Positions 44,189 to 51,106 of a stretch of DNA of 51,413 bases are shown here, one piece after another (the stretch's first letter is position 1; every line of letters starts with the position of its first letter). Source of the DNA: Rhodoferax sp. (GTDB taxonomy: Bacteria; Pseudomonadota; Gammaproteobacteria; Burkholderiales; Burkholderiaceae_C); the NCBI GenBank assembly GCA_020048895.1, contig JAIFLV010000004.1, positions 1-51,413 on the forward strand, read 5' to 3'. The translations under genes were made by a program, and so were the position numbers. A model generated the notes under the pieces. That model saw only the letters and a list, made by a program, of their open reading frames with translations. It searched no databases and was not told the origin of the DNA.

Positions 44189-45013
44189 TCAACTACTGGG
44201 CTTGTTGATCCAATTCACAATGTCAGTCACTGCCTTGTCTTCCATCCCAATGAACCCGTGATAGTGCTGATTGCCGCAAGGGTCACCACTTGGCTCTGTA
44301 CCACCACTGACGGCCCGAAAGCCATACACCGGCGCGTTCTTGAACTTGCTGCCAATGGCCTTTGCATCCGACAACTGACAGTGGACACAACCGTCATTGG
44401 CATGCATGTAGACCAGCACCGGAATGTGAATCTTGTCGATCCGCTGGCGTGACACCGCTTCCGGTCGCTTGTATCCGACCACGGCAGAACTCAGAACGAT
44501 TCCATCAATCAGCTTCTTGCCGTCGTATCGAATGGCAGTTGCCGCTGCGGAGATGGTGCCACGACTGGTTCCCACCAGCCAGACTGGGACAGCACTTAAG
44601 CCACGGACGGTAGTGGCGACGGTCGCCAAGTCGGATGTATGGTCATCGCTTATACGGAATTCATAGGACAGAGGCGCAGCATCCACGGTGCCTAGCACCG
44701 CCACATTGAGCTTTTGCGCGGCGAATTGCTGCCATGTGCGGATCAGAAAGTTATTGCCGCGAGGTCGGCCATCTGCCGCAAACTTGACCTGACCATCGCC
44801 GCCTGCAAGCAGAACGACAGTGGCGGTTGCACCATCGGTCTTTTCCCAATAGACGGGAAAGGTGTTGTCACCACGCCCCGTAGGGATTTGCAGAAGTTCT
44901 GCTTGTGCAACGTGATAAGTCAGCAGTGTTGTCACGACCAGGACCACTTTCGCCGCCGCTACGAGCATTCCGATGAGGTCTTGCCTGGAACGCCAAGATG
45001 CGACTGAGTGCAT
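44189..45013 (-). CDS. Exported alpha/beta hydrolase (paralogue 1)
   Basis: 274 residues. The N-terminal hydrophobic segment (LIGMLVAAAKVVLVVTTLLT) ends YHVAQA as a signal peptide. Then LLQIPTGRGDNTFPVYWEKT, the nucleophile elbow WLVGTSRGTIS, Asp candidate YMHANDGCVHC, and His candidate CGNQHYHGFIGMEDKAV. First gene of the minus-strand operon; ATG 45013 has AGGGAGA upstream. It is divergent from an XRE regulator, with palindromic operator candidates between them. Confidence 0.82.
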   Translation of the reverse strand: MHSVASWRSRQDLIGMLVAAAKVVLVVTTLLTYHVAQAELLQIPTGRGDNTFPVYWEKTDGATATVVLLAGGDGQVKFAADGRPRGNNFLIRTWQQFAAQKLNVAVLGTVDAAPLSYEFRISDDHTSDLATVATTVRGLSAVPVWLVGTSRGTISAAATAIRYDGKKLIDGIVLSSAVVGYKRPEAVSRQRIDKIHIPVLVYMHANDGCVHCQLSDAKAIGSKFKNAPVYGFRAVSGGTEPSGDPCGNQHYHGFIGMEDKAVTDIVNWINKPSS

Positions 45014-45056
45014 AAATGTGTTCTCCCTGAGATTGCTAAGTCAAATGTTGAAATTC

Positions 45057-45170
45057 AACACTTTAGGTTTGGTTTTGCATCCACTTTAGCGCAAACCAAA
45101 CTCAAAGTGTGTGGATTTATGGAGGCTGCCCGGAAACACTTTGGGCATGCGCAACCAAACTCAAAAGTGT
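45057..45170. promoter_or_regulatory. Palindromic operators between hydrolase operon and XRE gene
   Basis: ACACTTTAGGTTTGGTTTTGC (45058-45078) is nearly the reverse complement of GCAAACCAAACTCAAAGTGT (45091-45110). A third copy, GCAACCAAACTCAAAAGTGT (45151-45170), lies at the XRE start codon, facing ACACTTT at 45136-45142. Three related sites on a divergent promoter and over the regulator's own start suggest that the XRE protein controls both the operon and itself. Confidence 0.65.
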
Positions 45171-45392
45171 GATGCGCAGCAACTTTTCGCAGCAAATATG
45201 CGACGCATTCGGCATGAGAAGAAACTGACTCAGGAGAAGGTGGCGGAGGTTGCTGACCTTCACCCCAATTACGTCAGCTCGGCTGAACGGGGTGAGCGCA
45301 ACATCTCCATCTGCAACATCGCCAGGATCGCAATGGCGTTGGGCGTCGGCATGGAAGCACTGGTCACGGCTGCACCCGACGAAACAAACTGA
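45147..45392 (+). CDS. XRE-family HTH transcriptional regulator
   Basis: 81 residues, almost entirely a Cro/C1-type HTH: FAANMRRIRHEKKLTQEKVA then HPNYVSSAERGERNISICNI and ARIAMALGVGMEALV. ATG 45147 is preferred; an in-frame GTG 12 codons earlier has no better SD. It is divergent from the hydrolase/FtsZ-like operon and overlaps its own operator copy at 45151-45170. It probably acts as a repressor. It is convergent with the unknown gene ending at 45414. Confidence 0.88.
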   Translation: MRNQTQKCDAQQLFAANMRRIRHEKKLTQEKVAEVADLHPNYVSSAERGERNISICNIARIAMALGVGMEALVTAAPDETN

Positions 45393-45413
45393 TCGAAGCA
45401 GCGTTGGCTGGCA

Positions 45414-45770
45414 TCACTCGGGAGCGAAGTCAAAGGTTTGTCGGCGGCATTGGGCTGATAGGGACATCAGAGAAGCTGCCATGTCTCCTAGTTCGGAAAG
45501 CAGATTTCCGAGATTCTCAACATCGTCTGCACCAACAGTGCCATCTTCAATGACAGGCGCGGCGCTAGCCAGCAGCATCCCCAAAGTTGCCACTCCATGA
45601 TTGATGATTTGGATCATGGTATCAGTATCGTCACCAATGGCAACCAAGAGTGAAACATCGGCAGCGGGGAAATCAATTCCTTTATTGCCTGTAGGTAGCA
45701 GTGGCAACCGCTTCAATAGATCACGCATGGGGTGATACGCAACAGTTCTTGTGTTCATTGCTGATTCCAT
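45414..45770 (-). CDS. Unrecognised small protein
   Basis: 118 residues from ATG 45770, or 114 from ATG 45758, which has GGA at better spacing. Helical region LVAIGDDTDTMIQIINHGVA followed by LGMLLASAAPVIEDG and VENLGNLLSELGDMAASLMS, suggesting a coiled bundle. No signal peptide and no recognised family. It follows the 172-residue unknown gene by about 100 bp on the same strand. Confidence 0.5.
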   Translation of the reverse strand: MESAMNTRTVAYHPMRDLLKRLPLLPTGNKGIDFPAADVSLLVAIGDDTDTMIQIINHGVATLGMLLASAAPVIEDGTVGADDVENLGNLLSELGDMAASLMSLSAQCRRQTFDFAPE

Positions 45771-45872
45771 AAAAGTAGTTCGCAGGAATAGACAGTCGGG
45801 CCGTCAACAATGACGACTTATCCGGTTGTACTGGATGCAGCAGACCATTGCGATCTGCTGCTGGTGGTTGAT

Positions 45873-46391
45873 TTACTTCGCCTTGCTGCCCGCCGGATTT
45901 GTGCGTTGGTGTACGGCCATGAACCATGCGTTTTTCAAGTTCAAGTGCGCGAGTGAAGTGGTCACACGAAGCTTCGGATCGGAGATGATGGACACGTCAA
46001 TGATGTAGCTAAAAGCGGGTTGCTGCGGTGCTGCCATTACCTTATGGGCAAGAATGCAACGTCCTGTCTCAGTCTCAGTGTCGTAGTCAATCATTAGTAT
46101 TGAAACCTCTGGCAGTGCAGCAATCGTAGTGAACTCACACCATGGACCTATAGTTAAGTTGCTGAGATTGAAGAGCAACTTTTTGACGAGCACTTCATCA
46201 ACGTAATAGTTGGTCCTTCGCATACCAAGCGTGATGGCCGTGCTGAAAACATCGAGAAGGGTTTTTCCACTTAGGACTGCCACGACGGCCAAGAGGTCAT
46301 CATGTGTCCCGGTCTGAGTGACCAACGAATAGGGAGACTTGAAGCCAGAAGGCAGTTGACCATTTACGGCCTGATTAAGTGCTGAAGCCAT
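45873..46391 (-). CDS. Unrecognised protein
   Basis: 172 residues, no recognised family. ATG 46391 has a strong AAGGAAA nine bases upstream, supporting real translation. The middle reads LLAVVAVLSGKTLLDVFSTA ... TTIAALPEVSILMIDYDTET, alternating helix and strand, with FSYIIDVSIISD near the end. There is a faint resemblance in layout to C39-like peptidase folds, but no catalytic Cys/His pair is evident. Its start overlaps the end of the preceding small gene by 28 bp, so the two are probably coupled. Confidence 0.55.
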   Translation of the reverse strand: MASALNQAVNGQLPSGFKSPYSLVTQTGTHDDLLAVVAVLSGKTLLDVFSTAITLGMRRTNYYVDEVLVKKLLFNLSNLTIGPWCEFTTIAALPEVSILMIDYDTETETGRCILAHKVMAAPQQPAFSYIIDVSIISDPKLRVTTSLAHLNLKNAWFMAVHQRTNPAGSKAK

Positions 46392-46573
46392 TGCAAATTT
46401 CCTTTAGTAGGGTTGTGAAAGCGAAATGCAGCGGCCACGCCAGGGGTTGAACTTGGTCCCGGTGTTTGAAAGAAAGGGAGGTTGGCTTGCGAGGTCTGAG
46501 CGGTGGTGCTCGGTTCGCTACTGTCGGACGCTGCTGACGCCGTGGTATCAAACGCAGTATTTTGGTTCGACAT
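46364..46573 (-). CDS. Small Ser/Thr/Ala-rich protein
   Basis: 69 residues from ATG 46573: MSNQNTAFDTTASAASDSSE ... GVAAAFRFHNPTKGNLQWLQ. Low complexity and no recognised family. It overlaps the next gene's start by 28 bp on the same strand. First ORF of the right-end minus-strand cluster; coding is plausible but unproven. Confidence 0.4.
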   Translation of the reverse strand: MSNQNTAFDTTASAASDSSEPSTTAQTSQANLPFFQTPGPSSTPGVAAAFRFHNPTKGNLQWLQHLIRP

Positions 46574-46783
46574 GGCGATGTTAGCGAGGTGAGCGCGCGG
46601 GTCAAGCACTTAAAAACTTTACGAACACAACGCTCCGGGTAGGGATATCCACATGTGGTGATATGGGTTACAAATCGTTATGCCTGAGGAATTCTGAGTA
46701 GACCGAGACATTGGCAACTTATGACGTGCGAAAATGCACGATTGACTTGAAGAAGAAGTCAGGCGCTTTTGCCAATAATTTTG

Positions 46784-46804
46784 TGACGGTATTTATGACG
46801 GTAT
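46784..46804 (+). promoter_or_regulatory. Right integrase arm-type repeats
   Basis: TGACGGTAT occurs at 46784-46792 and again at 46796-46804, a 12-bp start-to-start spacing identical to the pair beside the integrase gene (28487, 28499). Both ends carry the pair in the same orientation. They are likely binding sites of the integrase arm domain. Confidence 0.68.
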
Positions 46805-46863
46805 TTGATGAGACTCATAGCGTGAAGCCGCATGGTTATTGGCTTGTGACGAGATTTAACATA

Positions 46864-46893
46864 ATCGCGCGCTATGTGGAGCGTATGCTCTCT
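46864..46893 (+). other. Right attachment site (attR)
   Basis: Aligns with attL at 28361-28390. Eight identical bases ATCGCGCG at 46864-46871 are followed by third-codon-position differences only. Sequence to the right is native host ribE tail. Confidence 0.75.
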
Positions 46894-46917
46894 GCCACGT
46901 CGCTTGCCGCGGCCTGA
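46867..46917 (+). pseudogene. ribE: Displaced native 3' end of ribE
   Basis: Encodes RYVERMLSATSLAAA and a TGA stop, the original C-terminus of riboflavin synthase, separated from its gene by the element. It is in frame with an upstream element frame but has no credible start. Presence of this tail directly before ribBA shows that ribE and ribBA were once adjacent. Confidence 0.88.
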
Positions 46918-46978
46918 GCCGTTCAAGGTACCGCCGCGCACATCCAGCCCAGCTATTCGAGCCCCTCTTTTTCTCACC

Positions 46979-48130
46979 ATGACCACATTGACGCCTGTAC
47001 CGATCTCCCCTGTTCAAGATATCGTTGCCGAATTGCGCGCCGGGCGGATGGTGATCCTCGTGGACGAGGAAGACCGCGAGAACGAAGGCGATTTGATACT
47101 GGCTGCGGACCATGTCAGTGCAGAGGCCATCAACTTCATGGCCCGCTTCGGACGTGGCCTGATTTGCCTCACCCTGAGCCGCGAACATTGCGAACGGCTG
47201 GAGTTGCCCCCCATGACGGCCCGCAACGGAGACAAGAAAGGCACCGCCTTCACCGTATCGATTGAAGCGGCCGAAGGGGTTACGACAGGCATCTCGGCAG
47301 CCGACCGCGCATGCACCATCCAGGCCGCAGTCGCCAAGGGGGCTGTCCCCAGTGATCTGGTGCAGCCCGGTCACATCTTCCCGCTTCAGGCGGTCGATGG
47401 TGGTGTGCTGATGCGTGCTGGGCACACCGAGGCTGGCTGTGATCTGGCTGTGATGGCGGGTTGTTCGGCTGCGTCGGTGATCTGTGAAATCATGAAAGAC
47501 GACGGCACCATGGCGCGCTTGCCAGACCTGCAGTTGTTTGCCGCCGAGCACGGCCTGAAGATTGGCACGATTGCGGACCTGATTGAATACCGTGCGCGTG
47601 TGGAGTCCCTGATCGAAAAAATGGGTGAGCGCACTATTCACACTACTTTTGGCGATTTCACGGCACTGGCGTTTCGCGACACCACCGGGCACGGCGTGCA
47701 CCTGGCGCTGGTGCGTGGCGCATGGCTGCCCTCCGACACGGTGTCGGTACGGGTTCACGAACCACTGTCGGTACTCGATGCGTTGGAAGTCGGGCGCACC
47801 ATGCACTCCTGGAGTCTGGATGCCGCCATGGCCCATATTGCCAAGGAGGGCCAAGGCGTTATCGTGCTGCTCAACTGCGGTGAAAGTGGCAGTCAGTTGT
47901 TGGCCCAGTTTGAAGGCACCGCACGCCCGGCCCATGCCCCCGAGCGCGGGCGTATGGACTTGCGCAGCTACGGCATCGGGGCACAGGTGTTGCGCCAATG
48001 TGGCGTGCACAAGATGCGCCTCATGGGAAGCCCGCGACGCATGCCCAGCATGAACGGCTACGGCCTGGAAATCACTGGCTACATCCAGTCAATTGTGAAG
48101 GGGACAGGCTCTAGCCCTGCCCCCAACTGA
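46979..48130 (+). CDS. ribBA: 3,4-dihydroxy-2-butanone-4-phosphate synthase with cysteine-less RibA-like domain
   Basis: 383 residues. The N-terminal RibB domain (about 10-210) makes the four-carbon precursor of riboflavin from ribulose 5-phosphate; motifs are [13 protein letters not shown] and [16 protein letters not shown]. The C-terminal domain (about 220-375) resembles GTP cyclohydrolase II but lacks the zinc cysteine motif (SECLTGD..SLRCDCG in true RibA). It probably has no cyclohydrolase activity, as known for RibBX-type proteins, so a separate RibA must exist elsewhere. It is now separated from ribD-ribE by the element, with ribH 11 bp downstream. Confidence 0.93.
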   Translation: MTTLTPVPISPVQDIVAELRAGRMVILVDEEDRENEGDLILAADHVSAEAINFMARFGRGLICLTLSREHCERLELPPMTARNGDKKGTAFTVSIEAAEGVTTGISAADRACTIQAAVAKGAVPSDLVQPGHIFPLQAVDGGVLMRAGHTEAGCDLAVMAGCSAASVICEIMKDDGTMARLPDLQLFAAEHGLKIGTIADLIEYRARVESLIEKMGERTIHTTFGDFTALAFRDTTGHGVHLALVRGAWLPSDTVSVRVHEPLSVLDALEVGRTMHSWSLDAAMAHIAKEGQGVIVLLNCGESGSQLLAQFEGTARPAHAPERGRMDLRSYGIGAQVLRQCGVHKMRLMGSPRRMPSMNGYGLEITGYIQSIVKGTGSSPAPN

Positions 48131-48141
48131 AAGGATTGAAT

Positions 48142-48615
48142 ATGTTTGGTGCAGACAAGGGTGCAGTCGATTCGGCCGATGCACGCATGAACGGCAAGAA
48201 GCTGAAAGTCGGTATCGTTCAAGCACGGTTCAATGCGTCGGTGACCGACGCACTGGCGCAGGCTTGTCGCAGCGAACTGGTCGCCCTGGGGGTAGCTGAA
48301 AAGGACATCGAACTGATCACGGTTCCCGGTGCGCTGGAGGTACCTGTCGCGTTGCAGGCCCTGGCCGAGAAGGCCAGTTACGACGCCCTGGTGGCCATCG
48401 GCTGCATCATCCGTGGCGAGACCTACCACTTTGAACTGGTTGCCAATGAATCGGGTGCCGGCGTCACGAGGGTGTCACTGGATTACCAGGTGCCAATTGC
48501 CAATGCCATCCTCACCACCGAGGACATGCCGCAAGCGCAAGCGCGCCAGGTCGACAAGGGGCGCGATGCGGCACGCGTTGCTGTTGAGATGGCCAATCTG
48601 CTGGAGTCGATTTGA
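48142..48615 (+). CDS. ribH: 6,7-dimethyl-8-ribityllumazine synthase
   Basis: Condenses the butanone phosphate with the pyrimidine to form lumazine, the substrate of RibE. 157 residues with [52 protein letters not shown] and [12 protein letters not shown], all family signatures. ATG 48142 follows AAAGGATTGAAT. The stop overlaps the nusB ATG by one base. Confidence 0.96.
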   Translation: MFGADKGAVDSADARMNGKKLKVGIVQARFNASVTDALAQACRSELVALGVAEKDIELITVPGALEVPVALQALAEKASYDALVAIGCIIRGETYHFELVANESGAGVTRVSLDYQVPIANAILTTEDMPQAQARQVDKGRDAARVAVEMANLLESI

Positions 48616-49157
48616 TGACTTCTGTGCTGCCTTCTGCGAAAACCAGCCGCCCTCCCCGCCAGTCGCGCACGGGTCTGACATCCACCGGTGCCCGCAAGGC
48701 GGGCAGCAAGTCGGACCGCAGCCGGGCGCGCGAGTTTGCGCTGCAAGGGCTGTACCAAAGCCTGGTTGGCGGCAATGCTGTCAACGACATCGATGCCTTC
48801 ACCCGCGATCTCGCTGGGTTCAACAAGGCCGATGCCGTGCATTTCGATGCGCTGCTGCACGGCTGTGTGGAGGAAGGCGCACAGCTTGATGCCCTCATCG
48901 TGCCGTTGCTGGACCGACCCCTGGCGGAAATTTCACCCATCGAACACGCCACCATGTGGATTGGCGCGTACGAGTTGAAGCATTGCCTCGATGTTCCATG
49001 GCGGGTCGTGCTCAATGAATGCATCGAACTTGCCAAAGAGTTTGGCGGCACGGACGGACACAAGTACGTGAATGCGGTACTGAATGGATTGGCCCCGTCG
49101 TTGCGCGCTGCCGAAGTGGACGCGGATCGCGCTCCCGCCAAGAAGTCGCGCGCCTGA
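48615..49157 (+). CDS. nusB: Transcription antitermination factor NusB
   Basis: Binds boxA RNA with NusE/S10 in rRNA antitermination. 180 residues. A basic, Ser/Arg-rich N-terminal extension (about 40 residues, common in Burkholderiales) precedes [19 protein letters not shown]. The end has [20 protein letters not shown] then [11 protein letters not shown], the NusB hallmark. ribH-nusB is a conserved pair; the ATG overlaps the ribH stop. Confidence 0.95.
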   Translation: MTSVLPSAKTSRPPRQSRTGLTSTGARKAGSKSDRSRAREFALQGLYQSLVGGNAVNDIDAFTRDLAGFNKADAVHFDALLHGCVEEGAQLDALIVPLLDRPLAEISPIEHATMWIGAYELKHCLDVPWRVVLNECIELAKEFGGTDGHKYVNAVLNGLAPSLRAAEVDADRAPAKKSRA

Positions 49158-49174
49158 CGCCAACCGCCGCACGC

Positions 49175-50359
49175 ATGCAGCTCTCGGCCCGCGCCCAAAA
49201 GATTGAGCCCTTCTATGTAATGGAGGTAGCCAAGGCGGCCTCCATCCTGGCCCGTGAAGTGGCGCACACCGATGCGCCGATGGTGTTTCTGAATATCGGT
49301 GAGCCCGACTTCACCGCACCCCCTCTGGTGCAGGAGGCGGCGATGCGCGCCATCACTGGCGGGCACACCCAATATACCCAGGCTACCGGGCTGGAAGCGC
49401 TGCGTGAACGCATTAGCCTGTGGTACGAAGAGCGTTTTTCAGTACACGTCCCGGCCAGCCGCATCGTGGTGACGGCGGGCGCTTCGGCGGCGCTGCACCT
49501 GGCCTGCCTGGCGCTGATCGACGCTGGTGATGAGGTCCTGATGCCAGACCCCAGCTACCCGTGCAATCGGCACTTTGTCAGTGCCGCCGAAGGGCGCGCC
49601 ATCCTCATTCCCACGACCGCGGCCGAGCGCTTTCAGCTCAGTGCCGACAAGGTGCAGGCTGCATGGGGGCCACGCACACGCGGTGTGCTGCTGGCCTCCC
49701 CTAGCAACCCCACAGGGACATCGATCGACCCACAGGAACTGCGTGCCATTCACAACCTCGTGCAAAGCCGTGGAGGCATCACGCTGGTGGATGAAATCTA
49801 CCTGGGCTTGAGCTATGACGCGGGTTACGGGCAAACCGCGCTGGCTCTGGACGATTCGATCATCAGCATCAACAGCTTTAGCAAGTATTTCAATATGACC
49901 GGCTGGCGCCTGGGCTGGCTGGTCGCGCCCGAGCCACTGGTACCTGTGCTCGAACGCCTCGCCCAGAACCTGTTCATTTGCCCCAGCACCGTTGCGCAGC
50001 ATGCGGCACTGGCGTGTTTTGAGGCGCAAAGCCTGGCCATCTACGAACAGCGCCGCGCCGAGTTCAAGGCCCGCCGCGACTACTTTATCCCTGCATTGCG
50101 CTCCCTGGGCCTGGAGGTACCCGTCATGCCCGATGGTGCTTTCTACGCCTGGGCCGACTGTACCCAGGCGTGCGAGCGACTCGGCGTTAAGGACAGCTGG
50201 GATTTTTCGTTTGAACTCATGCGCCAGGCCCACGTCGCGGTGACGCCAGGGCGCGACTTTGGCACTGCCGAGACGGCGCACTTCGTCCGTTTTTCCACGG
50301 CCAGTTCCATGGACCAACTGCACATTGCCATCGCCCGCCTGCGCACACTGCTGACCTAG
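49175..50359 (+). CDS. Class I/II pyridoxal phosphate-dependent aminotransferase
   Basis: 394 residues from ATG 49175. Motifs: FLNIGEPDFTAPPLVQEAAM, HTQYTQATGLEALRERI, ASPSNPTGTSID, LVDEIYLGLSYD and the PLP-lysine stretch INSFSKYFNMTGWRLGWLVA. It belongs to fold type I aspartate/alanine-type aminotransferases; the exact amino acid donor cannot be told from sequence alone. It begins 17 bp after nusB and is followed by tolQ. Confidence 0.9.
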   Translation: MQLSARAQKIEPFYVMEVAKAASILAREVAHTDAPMVFLNIGEPDFTAPPLVQEAAMRAITGGHTQYTQATGLEALRERISLWYEERFSVHVPASRIVVTAGASAALHLACLALIDAGDEVLMPDPSYPCNRHFVSAAEGRAILIPTTAAERFQLSADKVQAAWGPRTRGVLLASPSNPTGTSIDPQELRAIHNLVQSRGGITLVDEIYLGLSYDAGYGQTALALDDSIISINSFSKYFNMTGWRLGWLVAPEPLVPVLERLAQNLFICPSTVAQHAALACFEAQSLAIYEQRRAEFKARRDYFIPALRSLGLEVPVMPDGAFYAWADCTQACERLGVKDSWDFSFELMRQAHVAVTPGRDFGTAETAHFVRFSTASSMDQLHIAIARLRTLLT

Positions 50360-50381
50360 CTGAATCCATCTATATCGGACT

Positions 50382-51077
50382 ATGAACCAAGACCTCTCGA
50401 TTTTGCATCTGGTGATGAACGCCAGTATCGTGGTACAGGCAGTGATGCTGCTGCTGATGCTGGTGTCCATCTCAAGTTGGGCCGCCATCTTTCGCAAACT
50501 TTTTGCCTTGAACCGGGTGAAGTCCCAGAACGAAGCGTTTGAACGCGACTTCTGGTCAGGCTCGAGCCTCAATGATTTGTTTGCAACAGCAACCAAAAAC
50601 TCCGCCGAGTGCGGCCCCATGGAGCGCATTTTTGCCAGCGGCATGCGGGAGTTTCAAAAGCTGCGCGAGCGCCGCATTACCGATGTGGGCACGCTAATGG
50701 ACGGTGCGCGCCGTGCCATGCGGGCGAGCTTTCAGCGTGAAATGGATGTGGTGGAAACCAACCTGTCGTTCCTCGCGTCGGTGGGTTCGGTATCACCCTA
50801 TGTCGGCCTGTTCGGCACAGTCTGGGGCATCATGCATGCGTTCACTGGCCTCGCTGCGTTAACCCAAGTAACCTTGGCCACGGTTGCACCCGGCATTGCC
50901 GAAGCGCTGGTTGCCACTGCCATCGGTTTGTTCGCCGCCATCCCGGCGGTGGTGGCCTACAACCGCTTTGCCCGCGACATTGACCGCATTGCGACCCAGC
51001 AGGAGACCTTCATCGAAGAGTTTTCCAACATCCTGCAACGCAACGTCGGCGCGCAGGCCACGACCGCCCCGCGTTGA
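50382..51077 (+). CDS. tolQ: Tol-Pal system inner-membrane protein TolQ
   Basis: Proton-channel subunit that energises TolA during cell constriction, in the inner membrane. 231 residues with an N-terminal membrane helix (SIVVQAVMLLLMLVSISSWA) and two further helices (FLASVGSVSPYVGLFGTVWG and ALVATAIGLFAAIPAVVAYN) that form the channel. These are the MotA/ExbB signatures. The following tolR-like gene supports TolQ rather than ExbB, but the two are hard to separate without the downstream genes. Confidence 0.9.
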   Translation: MNQDLSILHLVMNASIVVQAVMLLLMLVSISSWAAIFRKLFALNRVKSQNEAFERDFWSGSSLNDLFATATKNSAECGPMERIFASGMREFQKLRERRITDVGTLMDGARRAMRASFQREMDVVETNLSFLASVGSVSPYVGLFGTVWGIMHAFTGLAALTQVTLATVAPGIAEALVATAIGLFAAIPAVVAYNRFARDIDRIATQQETFIEEFSNILQRNVGAQATTAPR

Positions 51078-51106
51078 AGTCGCTTCACTACGAGGATCTA
51101 TAGCCC

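Larger units (their letters stand above)
28365..46867. mobile_element. Integrative element of about 18.5 kb inserted in ribE
   Basis: Bounded by attL/attR copies of the ribE 3' end, with a tyrosine integrase adjacent to the left boundary and integrase-arm-like repeats at both ends. Contents: integrase and AlpA-type regulator, II/X replication initiator with RecQ, orphan MazE, a three-gene minus operon, HTH/PIN pair, HNH-type gene, serine recombinase, second AlpA, hsd remnant, RHH regulator, sRNA, FtsZ-like protein, two exported hydrolases, XRE regulator and unknown genes. No conjugation or phage structural genes are recognisable, so it is likely an integrative plasmid-like or satellite element. 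Boundaries depend on the inferred crossover. Confidence 0.88.
46574..46978. other. Right end of element and leader of ribBA
   Basis: About 400 bp without an intact gene. It holds a CCACATGTGG palindrome within 46648-46672, a CGTGC/GCACG hairpin near 46725-46740, the right integrase arm repeats (46784-46804), attR (46864-46893), the displaced ribE tail, and about 60 bp of host leader before ribBA. CATAAT at 46860-46865 with TTATTG at 46836-46841 is a weak promoter candidate facing ribBA. Confidence 0.6.

Noticed and set aside
45826-46008. Short plus-strand ORF with Trp/Cys-rich hydrophobic start
   Set aside because: Antisense to the 172-residue gene that has a strong SD; no SD of its own found.
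28365-46867. Element as a complete prophage or conjugative element
   Set aside because: No capsid, tail, lysis, relaxase or type IV secretion genes can be recognised in the interval.
46711-46917. 68-codon ORF ending in the ribE tail as an independent gene
   Set aside because: Only its last 17 codons resemble a protein, namely the displaced ribE C-terminus; the rest is attachment-site DNA with arm repeats.
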